Notes under the pieces: model-generated
Told to the model about the DNA's origin: nothing
The model's input: only the letters and a program-made list of their open reading frames with translations
The model's database searches: none
Shown: one piece after another, positions 27,020 through 35,282 of the stretch
Layout: each line of letters opens with the position of its first letter
Numbering within the stretch: the first letter of the stretch is position 1
Position numbers and translations under genes: made by a program
NCBI RefSeq assembly: GCF_041595635.1
Contig: NZ_JBFHJW010000012.1
Span: forward strand, 1-64,000
Source of the DNA: Labilibaculum sp041595635
GTDB taxonomy: Bacteria; Bacteroidota; Bacteroidia; Bacteroidales; Marinifilaceae
Reading direction: 5' to 3'
DNA: 64,000 bases

Positions 27020-27160
27020 ATGAAAATTATTTTGCCGATCGCACTTCGAAAAGTAGGAATACCCAAATTGAATATTGTTATCCTTTATCTATTGTGTTTT
27101 GGCCAAATTTTGCAGAAAGCTTACAAGGTCTTGAAAATTCACCCGAAAAAGGATGATTGA
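27020..27160 (+). CDS. Possible 46-residue peptide with one hydrophobic segment
   Basis: A short open frame ATG 27020 to TGA 27160. The product has a basic start, an IPKLNIVILYLLCFGQ hydrophobic stretch and a basic tail. The layout loosely resembles the extreme N-terminus of Bacteroidota SusC-like TonB-dependent transporters (basic stretch, then signal segment), so it could be the relic of a lost susC gene. It could equally be a chance ORF in leader DNA. No ribosome-binding or codon-use argument decides. Confidence 0.25.
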   Translation: MKIILPIALRKVGIPKLNIVILYLLCFGQILQKAYKVLKIHPKKDD

Positions 27161-27220
27161 CAAAGTTAACAGTGTATTCTAGTCGCTGTTATACCCGTTT
27201 TACTCTGAAATAATAGAAAC

Positions 27221-29443
27221 ATGATGAATAAACTTACTACTAAATTACTGTTGGCACTAACAGTTTTATTTTCACTATCCTGTAGCCAACAATCAACCGA
27301 AAAAATTAGCTATGTTAATCGCGTCGATCCTTTTATCGGATCGGGTGGTCACGGACATGTATTTGTTGGGGCTAATGTTCCTTTTGGAATGGTTCAGTTA
27401 GGACCTAATAATATTTTTAAAGGTTGGGATTGGTGTTCGGGTTATCATTATTCCGATTCTATTATCACCGGATTTTCGCACACGCATTTAAGTGGAACCG
27501 GAATCGGAGATTATGGCGATTTGTTGTTTATGCCAGTACAAATTGATTCTCCTAAAGACAATCAATTAAGTTTGGAACAATGGAGTGCACGTTTTACTCA
27601 TGCCGACGAAGTTGTTAGTCCGGCTTACTATGCAGTCGATTTAAAAAAGTACAATGTTCACGCAGAAATGACCGCAACAGAGCGTGTTGGTTTTCATCGT
27701 TATACTTTTCAGGACAGTAAAGCTCCTCAATTGATTGTTGATGTAACTAGCGGAATCGGTTGGGATAAGTTTAGCCAGGGTAAAATTGAGCAGATCGATG
27801 ATTATACTTTATCTGGTTACCGATTCTCTACAGGCTGGGCCAAGGATCAAAAAATATATTTCTACACAAAATTTTCTCAAAAAATAAAACAAATTACAGC
27901 TTTAAATAAGTCTGTTGAGCATGGTGATTCTGTTCATACTGTACTTATCGAGTTCGATGGAGAAAAGGAATTGTTGGCCAAAACAGCCTTATCACCTGTG
28001 AGCGAAAAAGGGGCAGAGAGCAATTTAAACGCCGAAGTTCCTAATTGGGATTTTGATGCAGTGAAAACGAGTTCTCAAAAAGTATGGAATAATGAGTTGC
28101 AAAGTATCGACGCGAAATTTACTTCGTCTGATGATGAGAAGATATTCTATACAGCGCTTTACCACAGTTTCATTTTTCCTTCTCTGTTTAATGATAGTAA
28201 TGGAGATTTTAGAGGAGAAGACGGTCAGCCTGTTTCTTCGGAATCTGATAATTATACAGTGTTCTCTCTTTGGGATACCTACCGTGCTTTACACCCACTT
28301 TTTACCATTGTTCAACCGCAAAAGGTGAATGCTTTGGTGAATACAATGTTGGAAATTTACAAAGTGCAAGGAAAACTTCCAGTGTGGCATTTGGCTGGGA
28401 ACGAAACCAATACCATGGTGGGAAATCATGCTATTCCAGTTATTGTTGATGCTTACTTAAAAGGATTTGATGGTTTCGATGCTGAATTGGCTTTCGAAGC
28501 AATTAAAGCCTCTTCAATGAACGATTTTGAGGGAATGGATAAGGTAAAGGAATTGGGTTACATTCCTGCTGATTACATAAACGAATCGGTGGCTATCGGT
28601 CTCGAATATGCTATAGATGATTGGTGTGTAGCTGCGATGGCTCAGAAAATGGGTAAAACAGAAGATTTTAAATATTTCTCGAAAAGAGCCAAAGGTTATG
28701 AATTTTATTTCGATAAGGAATTGAAATTTATGCGAGGAAAATTAGCTTCGGGCGAGTTCCGTAAGTCTTTCGATCCTGTTCATTCAAAACATCGCGATGA
28801 TGATTTCTGTGAAGGAAATGCTTGGCAGTATACTTGGTTGGTTCCCCAGGATCCTTATGGTTTAATTGACCTATTTGGAGGTACTGAACCTTTTGTACAA
28901 AAGTTGGATTCTCTTTTCACTATCGATTCTGATTTAGGAAAAGGGGCTTCTGCTGATATTACAGGATTAATTGGTCAATATGCACATGGAAATGAGCCAA
29001 GTCATCATACTACTTACTTATATGCTTTTGCAGGAGAGCAATGGAAAACAGCTGAAAAAGTACGTGAAATAATGAATACCATGTATCACAATGCTCCTGA
29101 TGGTTTGTCTGGAAACGAGGATTGTGGACAAATGTCGGCTTGGTTTGTTTACTCTTCAATGGGATTTTATCCTGTAAATCCGGCCAACGGAATTTATGTT
29201 TTTGGGAGTCCACTTATCGATGAGGCTACTATTAATCTTCCTGAAGATAAGGAGTTTACTATTGAGGTTGAAAACAACAACGAGAAAAATATTTACATTC
29301 AGTCTGTTGAGTTGAATGGCAAAAAATATAATAAATCGTTTATCAGACACCAAGACATTATGAAGGGCGGATCATTGAAATTTGTGATGGGATCGGAACC
29401 TAATAAAAAATTTGGTGCTGCAGCAGAAAACAGACCGCAATAA
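27221..29443 (+). CDS. GH92 exo-alpha-mannosidase (lipoprotein)
   Basis: A canonical GH92 alpha-mannosidase. The lipoprotein signal ends in LSC near residue 21. Family marks are VDPFIGSGGHGHVFVGANVP, a GFSHTHLSGTG block, Glu531 in CEGNAWQY (the expected catalytic acid), GNEPSHH and GNEDCGQMSAWFVYSSMGFYPVNP. 740 residues. It is the first gene after the 585-bp gap and probably leads the second transcript. The next GH92 starts 27 bp after its stop. GH92 enzymes cleave alpha-1,2, 1,3, 1,4 or 1,6 mannose; the linkage cannot be read here. Confidence 0.94.
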   Translation: MMNKLTTKLLLALTVLFSLSCSQQSTEKISYVNRVDPFIGSGGHGHVFVGANVPFGMVQLGPNNIFKGWDWCSGYHYSDSIITGFSHTHLSGTGIGDYGDLLFMPVQIDSPKDNQLSLEQWSARFTHADEVVSPAYYAVDLKKYNVHAEMTATERVGFHRYTFQDSKAPQLIVDVTSGIGWDKFSQGKIEQIDDYTLSGYRFSTGWAKDQKIYFYTKFSQKIKQITALNKSVEHGDSVHTVLIEFDGEKELLAKTALSPVSEKGAESNLNAEVPNWDFDAVKTSSQKVWNNELQSIDAKFTSSDDEKIFYTALYHSFIFPSLFNDSNGDFRGEDGQPVSSESDNYTVFSLWDTYRALHPLFTIVQPQKVNALVNTMLEIYKVQGKLPVWHLAGNETNTMVGNHAIPVIVDAYLKGFDGFDAELAFEAIKASSMNDFEGMDKVKELGYIPADYINESVAIGLEYAIDDWCVAAMAQKMGKTEDFKYFSKRAKGYEFYFDKELKFMRGKLASGEFRKSFDPVHSKHRDDDFCEGNAWQYTWLVPQDPYGLIDLFGGTEPFVQKLDSLFTIDSDLGKGASADITGLIGQYAHGNEPSHHTTYLYAFAGEQWKTAEKVREIMNTMYHNAPDGLSGNEDCGQMSAWFVYSSMGFYPVNPANGIYVFGSPLIDEATINLPEDKEFTIEVENNNEKNIYIQSVELNGKKYNKSFIRHQDIMKGGSLKFVMGSEPNKKFGAAAENRPQ

Positions 29444-29470
29444 ATTGAAACCAATAAAGCATTAGGCACA

Positions 29471-31744
29471 ATGGCGATATTATCTTTATTTTTTAGAAAA
29501 GGCTACTCTGCGTTGAAAAATTATGCGAGTTTGTCTTTGTTTATTTTTGGAATGCTATTTTCTGTTCAGGCGCAAGATTTGACAGCTAATGTGAATCCTT
29601 TCATAGGGACAAGCAATTTCGGAACTACAAATCCGGGGGCTGTTTTGCCGCACGGGATGGTTTCGGTTGTGCCTTTTAATGTGTCTGGATCTAGCGAGAA
29701 TGTTTTCGATAAGGATGCTCGCTGGTGGTCTACTCCTTATGCCTCCGAAAATCAATTTTTCACAGGTTATTCTCACGTTAATTTAAGTGGCGTTGGTTGT
29801 CCTGAATTGGGCGTTATTTTGCTGATGCCAACTATAGGAAAGATTGATGCTGACAATAGAAATTATGGCTCTATGATGACGGATCAGCAAGCTTCTCCTG
29901 GTTACTATTCGAATCGTTTGAGTAAATACGATATCAAAACGGAAGTAACAGCAAGCTTGAGAACCGGATTGAGCAGATTTACTTTTCCTGAAGGGAAAGC
30001 GAATGTTCTAATTGATTTGGGAACTGGGCTGACCAACGAAAGCGGAGCCACAATTCGAGTTGTGAACAATCACGAAATTGAAGGATCGAGAATGACCGGT
30101 AGTTTTTGTTACCACGATGGAAGTGAACGTCCGGTTTATTTTGTGGCTCGTTTTAATCAGGAGGCAATCGATTTTGGTGTTTGGAAAAAAATGCCAGCCA
30201 TGAAGGCTGAAGCATCCTGGACTAAAACCAACAATAAATTTAAGTACTACCAAGAGTATACCCAGCAAATGGCTGGCGACAGCATTGGTGCATGGATGAC
30301 TTTTGATCCCGCAAAAAGCAAAGAGGTGCTAGTGAAAGTGGGCGTTTCTTACGTAAGCATCGAAAATGCTCGTGAGAATATGGAAAGCGAAATAGATGCT
30401 TTCGATTTTGATGCCATAACAAAACAAGCTTCTAAAGAATGGGAGCAGACCTTATCAAAAGTGAGGGTTAAAGGTGGAACGAAAAATCAGAAAACAATAT
30501 TTTATACTGCTTTGTATCATACCCAGATTCATCCTAATATTATTAACGATGTGAATGGACAGTATCCAGAAATGGAAAACTATGGCATTGGACAATCGAA
30601 TAACGATCGATACAGCGTTTTTTCTCTTTGGGATACTTACCGGAATCTTCACCCATTGGAGAGTTTGCTTTTCCCAGAAAAACAATTGAACATGGTTCGT
30701 TCTATGGTAGACATGTACAAGGAAAGTGGATGGTTGCCTAAATGGGAACTAAACAGCACCGAAACACATGTAATGGAGGGAGATCCTGCCATTCCTGTAA
30801 TCGTGGATACTTATCTAAGAGGTTTACGTGATTTTGATGTAGATGCAGCTTACGAAGCCATGATTAAATCAGCTACGACTGAAGGAAAATCGAATAAGTT
30901 ACGTCCGGATATTGATTCTTACCTCGAAAATGGATTTGTGCCTTTGTTAACGGAGTTTGACAATTCTGTTTCTCATGCTTTGGAATATTACATTGCTGAT
31001 TGGAACCTGGCACAGTTTGCCAAAACATTAGGTAAGAAAGAGGATTACAAGCGATTTGAAAAACAATCTCTACGTTATAAAACTTATTACAGCAAAGAAT
31101 ATGGCGTGTTGCGTCCAAAGTTAGCCGATGGATCATTCTTAACACCATTTAATCCTTTGCAGGGACAAAACTTCGAACCTTGTCCGGGTTTTCATGAGGG
31201 AACCGCTTGGCAATATACATTTTGTGCACCTCACGATGTTAATGGATTGATGAAATTGATGGGAGGGAAGAAAGCTTTTAGTGAGAAGTTGCAAAAAGTG
31301 TTCGATGAAGGACTCTTTGATATGGCCAACGAGCCAGATATACATTACCCTTTTCTATTTACCCATGTGAAGGGTGAAGAGTGGCGCACTCAAAAAGAAG
31401 TGAAGCGACTAATTGATACCTACTATAAAAATGCTCCCGATGGTCTTCCTGGGAATGACGATTGTGGTACACTTTCAGCCTGGACCGTTTATGCAATGAT
31501 GGGATTTTATCCTCTTTGTCCAGGAAATATGGACTATGCACTTTCTAGCCCTGTTTTCGATGAGGTACGCATAGAGTTGGATTCCAAATATTACCCTGGT
31601 AAGGAAATTACCATTAAAAAAGCAGGGGAAACTGAAGTTGGGAAATACGTGAAAAGTATAGAGTGGAATGGAAAAGAAATCAATGGATTTTTCTTGAATC
31701 ACCAAGATATGGTTGATGGCGGAGTCCTAGACTTTGTTTACTAA
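29471..31744 (+). CDS. GH92 exo-alpha-mannosidase
   Basis: A second GH92 in tandem, clearly diverged from the first. It has a signal peptide ending VQAQ near residue 35 and no lipobox, unlike the other three GH92 proteins here, so it may be soluble in the periplasm. Marks are VNPFIGTSNFGTTNPGAVLPHG, YSHVNLSGVG, Glu576 in FHEGTAWQY, NEPDIHYPFLF and GNDDCGTLSAWTVYAMMGFYPLCPG. The NEPDIHY and GNDDCGTL variants differ from GNEPSHH and GNEDCGQM in its neighbour, pointing to a different linkage preference. 757 residues. The MFS importer gene begins 100 bp downstream. Confidence 0.93.
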   Translation: MAILSLFFRKGYSALKNYASLSLFIFGMLFSVQAQDLTANVNPFIGTSNFGTTNPGAVLPHGMVSVVPFNVSGSSENVFDKDARWWSTPYASENQFFTGYSHVNLSGVGCPELGVILLMPTIGKIDADNRNYGSMMTDQQASPGYYSNRLSKYDIKTEVTASLRTGLSRFTFPEGKANVLIDLGTGLTNESGATIRVVNNHEIEGSRMTGSFCYHDGSERPVYFVARFNQEAIDFGVWKKMPAMKAEASWTKTNNKFKYYQEYTQQMAGDSIGAWMTFDPAKSKEVLVKVGVSYVSIENARENMESEIDAFDFDAITKQASKEWEQTLSKVRVKGGTKNQKTIFYTALYHTQIHPNIINDVNGQYPEMENYGIGQSNNDRYSVFSLWDTYRNLHPLESLLFPEKQLNMVRSMVDMYKESGWLPKWELNSTETHVMEGDPAIPVIVDTYLRGLRDFDVDAAYEAMIKSATTEGKSNKLRPDIDSYLENGFVPLLTEFDNSVSHALEYYIADWNLAQFAKTLGKKEDYKRFEKQSLRYKTYYSKEYGVLRPKLADGSFLTPFNPLQGQNFEPCPGFHEGTAWQYTFCAPHDVNGLMKLMGGKKAFSEKLQKVFDEGLFDMANEPDIHYPFLFTHVKGEEWRTQKEVKRLIDTYYKNAPDGLPGNDDCGTLSAWTVYAMMGFYPLCPGNMDYALSSPVFDEVRIELDSKYYPGKEITIKKAGETEVGKYVKSIEWNGKEINGFFLNHQDMVDGGVLDFVY

Positions 31745-31844
31745 ATATTGATCAGGTTTTGACTGTAGCTGAATAGTTGCAGTAGATCTTGATTTGCTCG
31801 ATCGATAAAATTATAAATTACTAAATACAGAAAGATTTAAGTAT

Positions 31845-33143
31845 ATGTCCAAAATGAAATCGAAAAGTAAAAATCCCGTGTTTTGGGTGCCCTCGGCTTA
31901 TTTTGCAATGGGTTTACCCTTTATTGCAATTGCACAAGCATCGGTACTCATGTTTAAGAGCTTCGAAGTATCCGATTCTTTAATTGCATTTTGGACTTCT
32001 TTAATTATGTTACCGTGGACTTTGAAACCACTTTGGAGTCCTTTGTTGGAAATGTTTAAAACCAAGAAACATTTTGTGGTAGCTACCCAATTACTAACTG
32101 GTATTACCTTTGCCCTGGTTGCTTTCGCCTTGCAATTTAACGATTTCTTTACATATGCAATTGCCTTGCTAGCTATTATTGCTTTTAGTGGTGCCACACA
32201 CGATATTGCGACCGATGGAGTCTATTTAAGCGAACTTTCGGGACAACAACAAGCCAAATATATTGGTTGGCAAGGAGCATTTTACAATATGGCAAAAATA
32301 TTAACTGCTGGTGCATTGGTGTATCTGGCAGGTATTCTCGAGAAAAAGTTTGGAGTTTTACATGCTTGGATGGTCGTTATGCTTACCTATTCAATAATTA
32401 TGATTTTGCTTGCATTTTATCATATGCGAATGTTGCCATCCGGAGGAGAAAAAAATAGCGAAGTAAAAAGCTTAAAAGAAGGTTTTGCTACTACCGTGGA
32501 CGTTATTAAAACCTTTTTCCAAAAGAAATATATTATTTGGTTTATTGCATTTATTGTAGCTTATCGTTTTGCCGAAGGTTTCGCCATAAAAATTGCACCT
32601 TTATTTTTTAAAGCTTCAGTTGCCGATGGTGGTTTAGGCTTAAGTACTTCCGATATTGGATTAATTTATGGAGTATTCGGTTCGGCAGCTTTTGTGCTTG
32701 GTTCACTTTTAGCAGGGTACTACATTGCCAAACGCGGTTTAAAACGATCTTTATTCTCTTTAGTGCTTATTTTTAATGTACAATTTGCGGTGTATGCTAT
32801 CTTGGCTATTTATCGTCCCGATAACATATATATTATTGGTAGCGCTGTTGTGGTAGAGTATTGTGCCTATGGTTTCGGATTTGTTGGATTAATGCTTTAT
32901 ATGATGCAACAAGTAGCCCCAGGGAAATACAAAATGGCGCATTACGCATTTGCCACTGGGATAATGAATCTGGGCATTATGTTGCCTGGAATGTTTAGTG
33001 GTTTTTTAAGCGACTGGTTAGGTTATAAATTGTTTTTTATTGTAGTGTTGTTTGCTACTTTACCTATCTTATTAGGAGCCAAATTTATTCCTTTTCCGCA
33101 TTCCGAAAATAGTGAGTCAGAAACAAATAATGAATCCAAATAA
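31845..33143 (+). CDS. MFS transporter, AmpG-like, probable Man-GlcNAc importer
   Basis: An inner-membrane transporter of about 12 helices (432 residues). The N-terminal stretch with WTLKPLWSPLLEMF and the GATHDIATDGVYL block are typical of the AmpG-type branch of the major facilitator superfamily, which imports oligosaccharides. The gene lies 12 bp upstream of a cytoplasmic GH130 phosphorylase. The same MFS-GH130 pair is known from the Bacteroides N-glycan loci, where it brings in beta-mannosyl-1,4-GlcNAc. I therefore infer import of this disaccharide, or a fucosylated or sulfated relative. Transport substrate is inference from context. Confidence 0.8.
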   Translation: MSKMKSKSKNPVFWVPSAYFAMGLPFIAIAQASVLMFKSFEVSDSLIAFWTSLIMLPWTLKPLWSPLLEMFKTKKHFVVATQLLTGITFALVAFALQFNDFFTYAIALLAIIAFSGATHDIATDGVYLSELSGQQQAKYIGWQGAFYNMAKILTAGALVYLAGILEKKFGVLHAWMVVMLTYSIIMILLAFYHMRMLPSGGEKNSEVKSLKEGFATTVDVIKTFFQKKYIIWFIAFIVAYRFAEGFAIKIAPLFFKASVADGGLGLSTSDIGLIYGVFGSAAFVLGSLLAGYYIAKRGLKRSLFSLVLIFNVQFAVYAILAIYRPDNIYIIGSAVVVEYCAYGFGFVGLMLYMMQQVAPGKYKMAHYAFATGIMNLGIMLPGMFSGFLSDWLGYKLFFIVVLFATLPILLGAKFIPFPHSENSESETNNESK

Positions 33144-33155
33144 ATTTTTATTAGT

Positions 33156-34124
33156 ATGAGTTCAAAAAGCACAATGCCTTGGGAAAACAGACCAGAAGGT
33201 TCTAATGATGTAATGTGGCGTTACTCACAAAATCCGGTTATTGACCGTTATCAATTAAAAAATTCAAACAGTATTTTTAACAGTGCTGTTGTGCCTTTCG
33301 AAGATGGTTTCGCTGGTGTTTTTCGTTGCGATAACAAAGCCGTTCAAATGAACATTTTTGCTGGTTTTAGTAAAGATGGAATCAACTGGGATATCAATGA
33401 AAACCCAATTGAAATGGTTGCTGGAAATACCGAAATGATTGATTCTGATTACAAATACGATCCTCGAGTTACTTTTATCGAAGATCGTTACTGGGTAACC
33501 TGGTGTAATGGATATCATGGACCTACCATCGGAATTGCTTATACATTCGATTTTAAGACTTTCCACCAATGTGAGAATGCTTTCTTGCCTTTCAATAGAA
33601 ATGGTGTAATGTTCCCTGAAAAAATCGATGGAAAATATGCCATGTTAAGTCGCCCAAGCGATAATGGTCATACTCCTTTCGGTGATATTTATGTTAGTTA
33701 TAGTCCCGATATGAAATACTGGGGTGAACATCGTTGTGTAATGAAAGTTTCTCCTTTTGAGCAGAGTGCTTGGCAGTGTACTAAAATTGGCGCTGGTTCG
33801 GTACCTATCAAAACGAAAGAGGGCTGGTTGCTTTTCTATCACGGGGTTATCAACACTTGCAACGGATTCCGTTACTCCATGGGAGCAGCGCTTCTAGACC
33901 TTAAAGATCCATCTATCGTAAAATACAGAACTCAACCTTACCTATTGGCTCCGGCTGCACCTTACGAATTGGCTGGTGATGTACCTAATGTTGTGTTTCC
34001 TTGTGCTGCACTAAACGATGATGATAAAGTAGCCGTTTATTATGGAGCTGCGGATACCGTTGTTGGCATGGCATTCGGTTATATGGATGAGATTATTGAT
34101 TTTATTAAGAACAATTCGCTATAG
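33156..34124 (+). CDS. GH130 beta-1,4-mannosyl phosphorylase, Man-GlcNAc type
   Basis: A five-bladed propeller enzyme of family GH130. It has no signal peptide, so it acts in the cytoplasm and fits intracellular phosphorolysis of Man-beta-1,4-GlcNAc to mannose-1-phosphate and GlcNAc. Markers are NSAVVPFEDGFAGVFR, the catalytic Asp102 in YKYDPRVTFIED, WVTWCNGYHGPTIG, GAGSVPIKTKEGWLLFYHG and DVPNVVFPCA. 322 residues matches family members such as the gut enzyme UhgbMP. The upstream MFS gene is 12 bp away and most likely supplies the substrate. A mannanase-type role (mannobiose) is the alternative, but there are no GH26 or GH5 mannanases here, while GH92 and GH20 are abundant. Confidence 0.9.
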   Translation: MSSKSTMPWENRPEGSNDVMWRYSQNPVIDRYQLKNSNSIFNSAVVPFEDGFAGVFRCDNKAVQMNIFAGFSKDGINWDINENPIEMVAGNTEMIDSDYKYDPRVTFIEDRYWVTWCNGYHGPTIGIAYTFDFKTFHQCENAFLPFNRNGVMFPEKIDGKYAMLSRPSDNGHTPFGDIYVSYSPDMKYWGEHRCVMKVSPFEQSAWQCTKIGAGSVPIKTKEGWLLFYHGVINTCNGFRYSMGAALLDLKDPSIVKYRTQPYLLAPAAPYELAGDVPNVVFPCAALNDDDKVAVYYGAADTVVGMAFGYMDEIIDFIKNNSL

Positions 34125-34175
34125 AGTTGTAAGAAATATAGAGCAAGTTAGCGGTAACAGAATAAAAAGAGGAAG

Positions 34176-35282
34176 ATGATAAGCTTGAAGAAGTTATTTG
34201 CAATGATGGTTTTTACCTGTGCTTTACTGGTAAATACAGGATTGTTTGCTGCCCAACCAGTAGCAGACGATTACAAGTGGGAGCGGAATTGGATGTGGAT
34301 GTATGCCAACATGCAACGCAGCGATGAGGATTGGACCAAGATATTGGCCCAGCTTAAAGAGGGGGGAATTACCGGAATCCTTATTGGAGGAGGAGTTCCC
34401 ATGCTTGAAAAAGTGATTCCTTTAGCCGATAAATTCGATATTGATGTTCATGCCTGGATGTGGACTTTAAATCGTCCTGGCGATAAGGTAGCTAAGCAAC
34501 ATCCCGATTGGTATACCGTTAGCGGTAAAGGGGAGTCTTGTTTTGATGTTCATCCTTATGTGGATTATTACCAATGGGTTTGTCCTTCGAAAGAAGAAGT
34601 TTATGAGCACATTGCTAAGCAAGTGAAAGAATTGGCTTCGGTAAAAGGCGTAAAAGGTGTTCATTTAGACTACGTTCGTTATGCGGATGTGATTCTTGCT
34701 AAAGCCCTGCAACCAAAGTACAATTTGGTTCAGGATAAAGAATATCCCGAGTTTGATTTCTGTTACTGCGAAACCTGTACTTCAAAGTTTAAGGAAGAAA
34801 GTGGCATTGACATCACCAAAGTAGAGGACCCAACGGCTGTGAAAGAATGGCGTGAGTATCGTTACAATAGTGTAACGCATTTGGTGAATCGTTTGGTGAA
34901 AATTGCTCATGAAAATGGAAAGCAAATCTCTGCAGCAGTATTTCCTTACCCTCAATTGGCTCGTACTATTTGCCGTCAAAGTTGGGACGAATGGGATTTA
35001 GATGCTGTATTTCCTATGGTATATCAGAATTTTTACGATGAAGATATGAAGTGGGTAAAAACTTCTACAAGAAAAGGGGTGAAGGATTTAAAAGGAAAAG
35101 CGGCTTTGATTACAGGACTATTCAGACCGCAAATTCCGGAAGGGGAATTTCCAACTGCTGTAGAAAACTCTTTTAAAGGAGGTGCAGATGGAGTGGCTGT
35201 TTTTGGCTATGCAAAATGCAAACCAGAGGATTTTACAACAATTGTTGAGTTGGGGAAAAAATATCAAAACAAAGGGAAATGA
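34176..35282 (+). CDS. GHL10/DUF187-like putative glycoside hydrolase
   Basis: An exported protein (signal peptide ending LFAA near residue 25) of a GHL10/DUF187-like (beta/alpha)8 family. Marks are GGITGILIGGG, DVHAWMWTLNRPG and GVHLDYVRYADV near residues 164-175, the last being the hallmark HLDY-RY stretch of this superfamily. A CYCETCTSKF cysteine cluster comes next, then YNSVTHLVNRLV, and DAVFPMVYQNFY, another typical strand end. 368 residues is one barrel. The function of the family is poorly known. The stop overlaps the start of the next GH92 gene by four bases (ATGA), so the two are translationally coupled, and it sits between GH130 and GH92. An endo-acting or glycosidase role on N-glycans is plausible but untested. 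Confidence 0.75.
   Translation: MISLKKLFAMMVFTCALLVNTGLFAAQPVADDYKWERNWMWMYANMQRSDEDWTKILAQLKEGGITGILIGGGVPMLEKVIPLADKFDIDVHAWMWTLNRPGDKVAKQHPDWYTVSGKGESCFDVHPYVDYYQWVCPSKEEVYEHIAKQVKELASVKGVKGVHLDYVRYADVILAKALQPKYNLVQDKEYPEFDFCYCETCTSKFKEESGIDITKVEDPTAVKEWREYRYNSVTHLVNRLVKIAHENGKQISAAVFPYPQLARTICRQSWDEWDLDAVFPMVYQNFYDEDMKWVKTSTRKGVKDLKGKAALITGLFRPQIPEGEFPTAVENSFKGGADGVAVFGYAKCKPEDFTTIVELGKKYQNKGK

Larger units (their letters stand above)
26636..27220. other. 585-bp intergenic region between the two enzyme blocks
   Basis: The region contains a long terminator hairpin (26687-26753), a smaller perfect stem (26897-26905 / 26910-26918), one possible 46-residue ORF (27020-27160) and the leader of the GH92 gene at 27221. 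Two sequences match the Bacteroidota -7 consensus TAnnTTTG (26766-26773 and 26895-26902), but neither has a -33 TTG at the usual 19-21 bp spacing. The promoter of the downstream block must lie here, but I cannot place it. Confidence 0.5.

Noticed and set aside
31845..33143. AmpG-type muropeptide permease role for the MFS protein
   Set aside because: The sequence is AmpG-like, but the 12-bp spacing to GH130 and the GH92/GH20 neighbours point to import of a glycan disaccharide rather than to cell-wall recycling.
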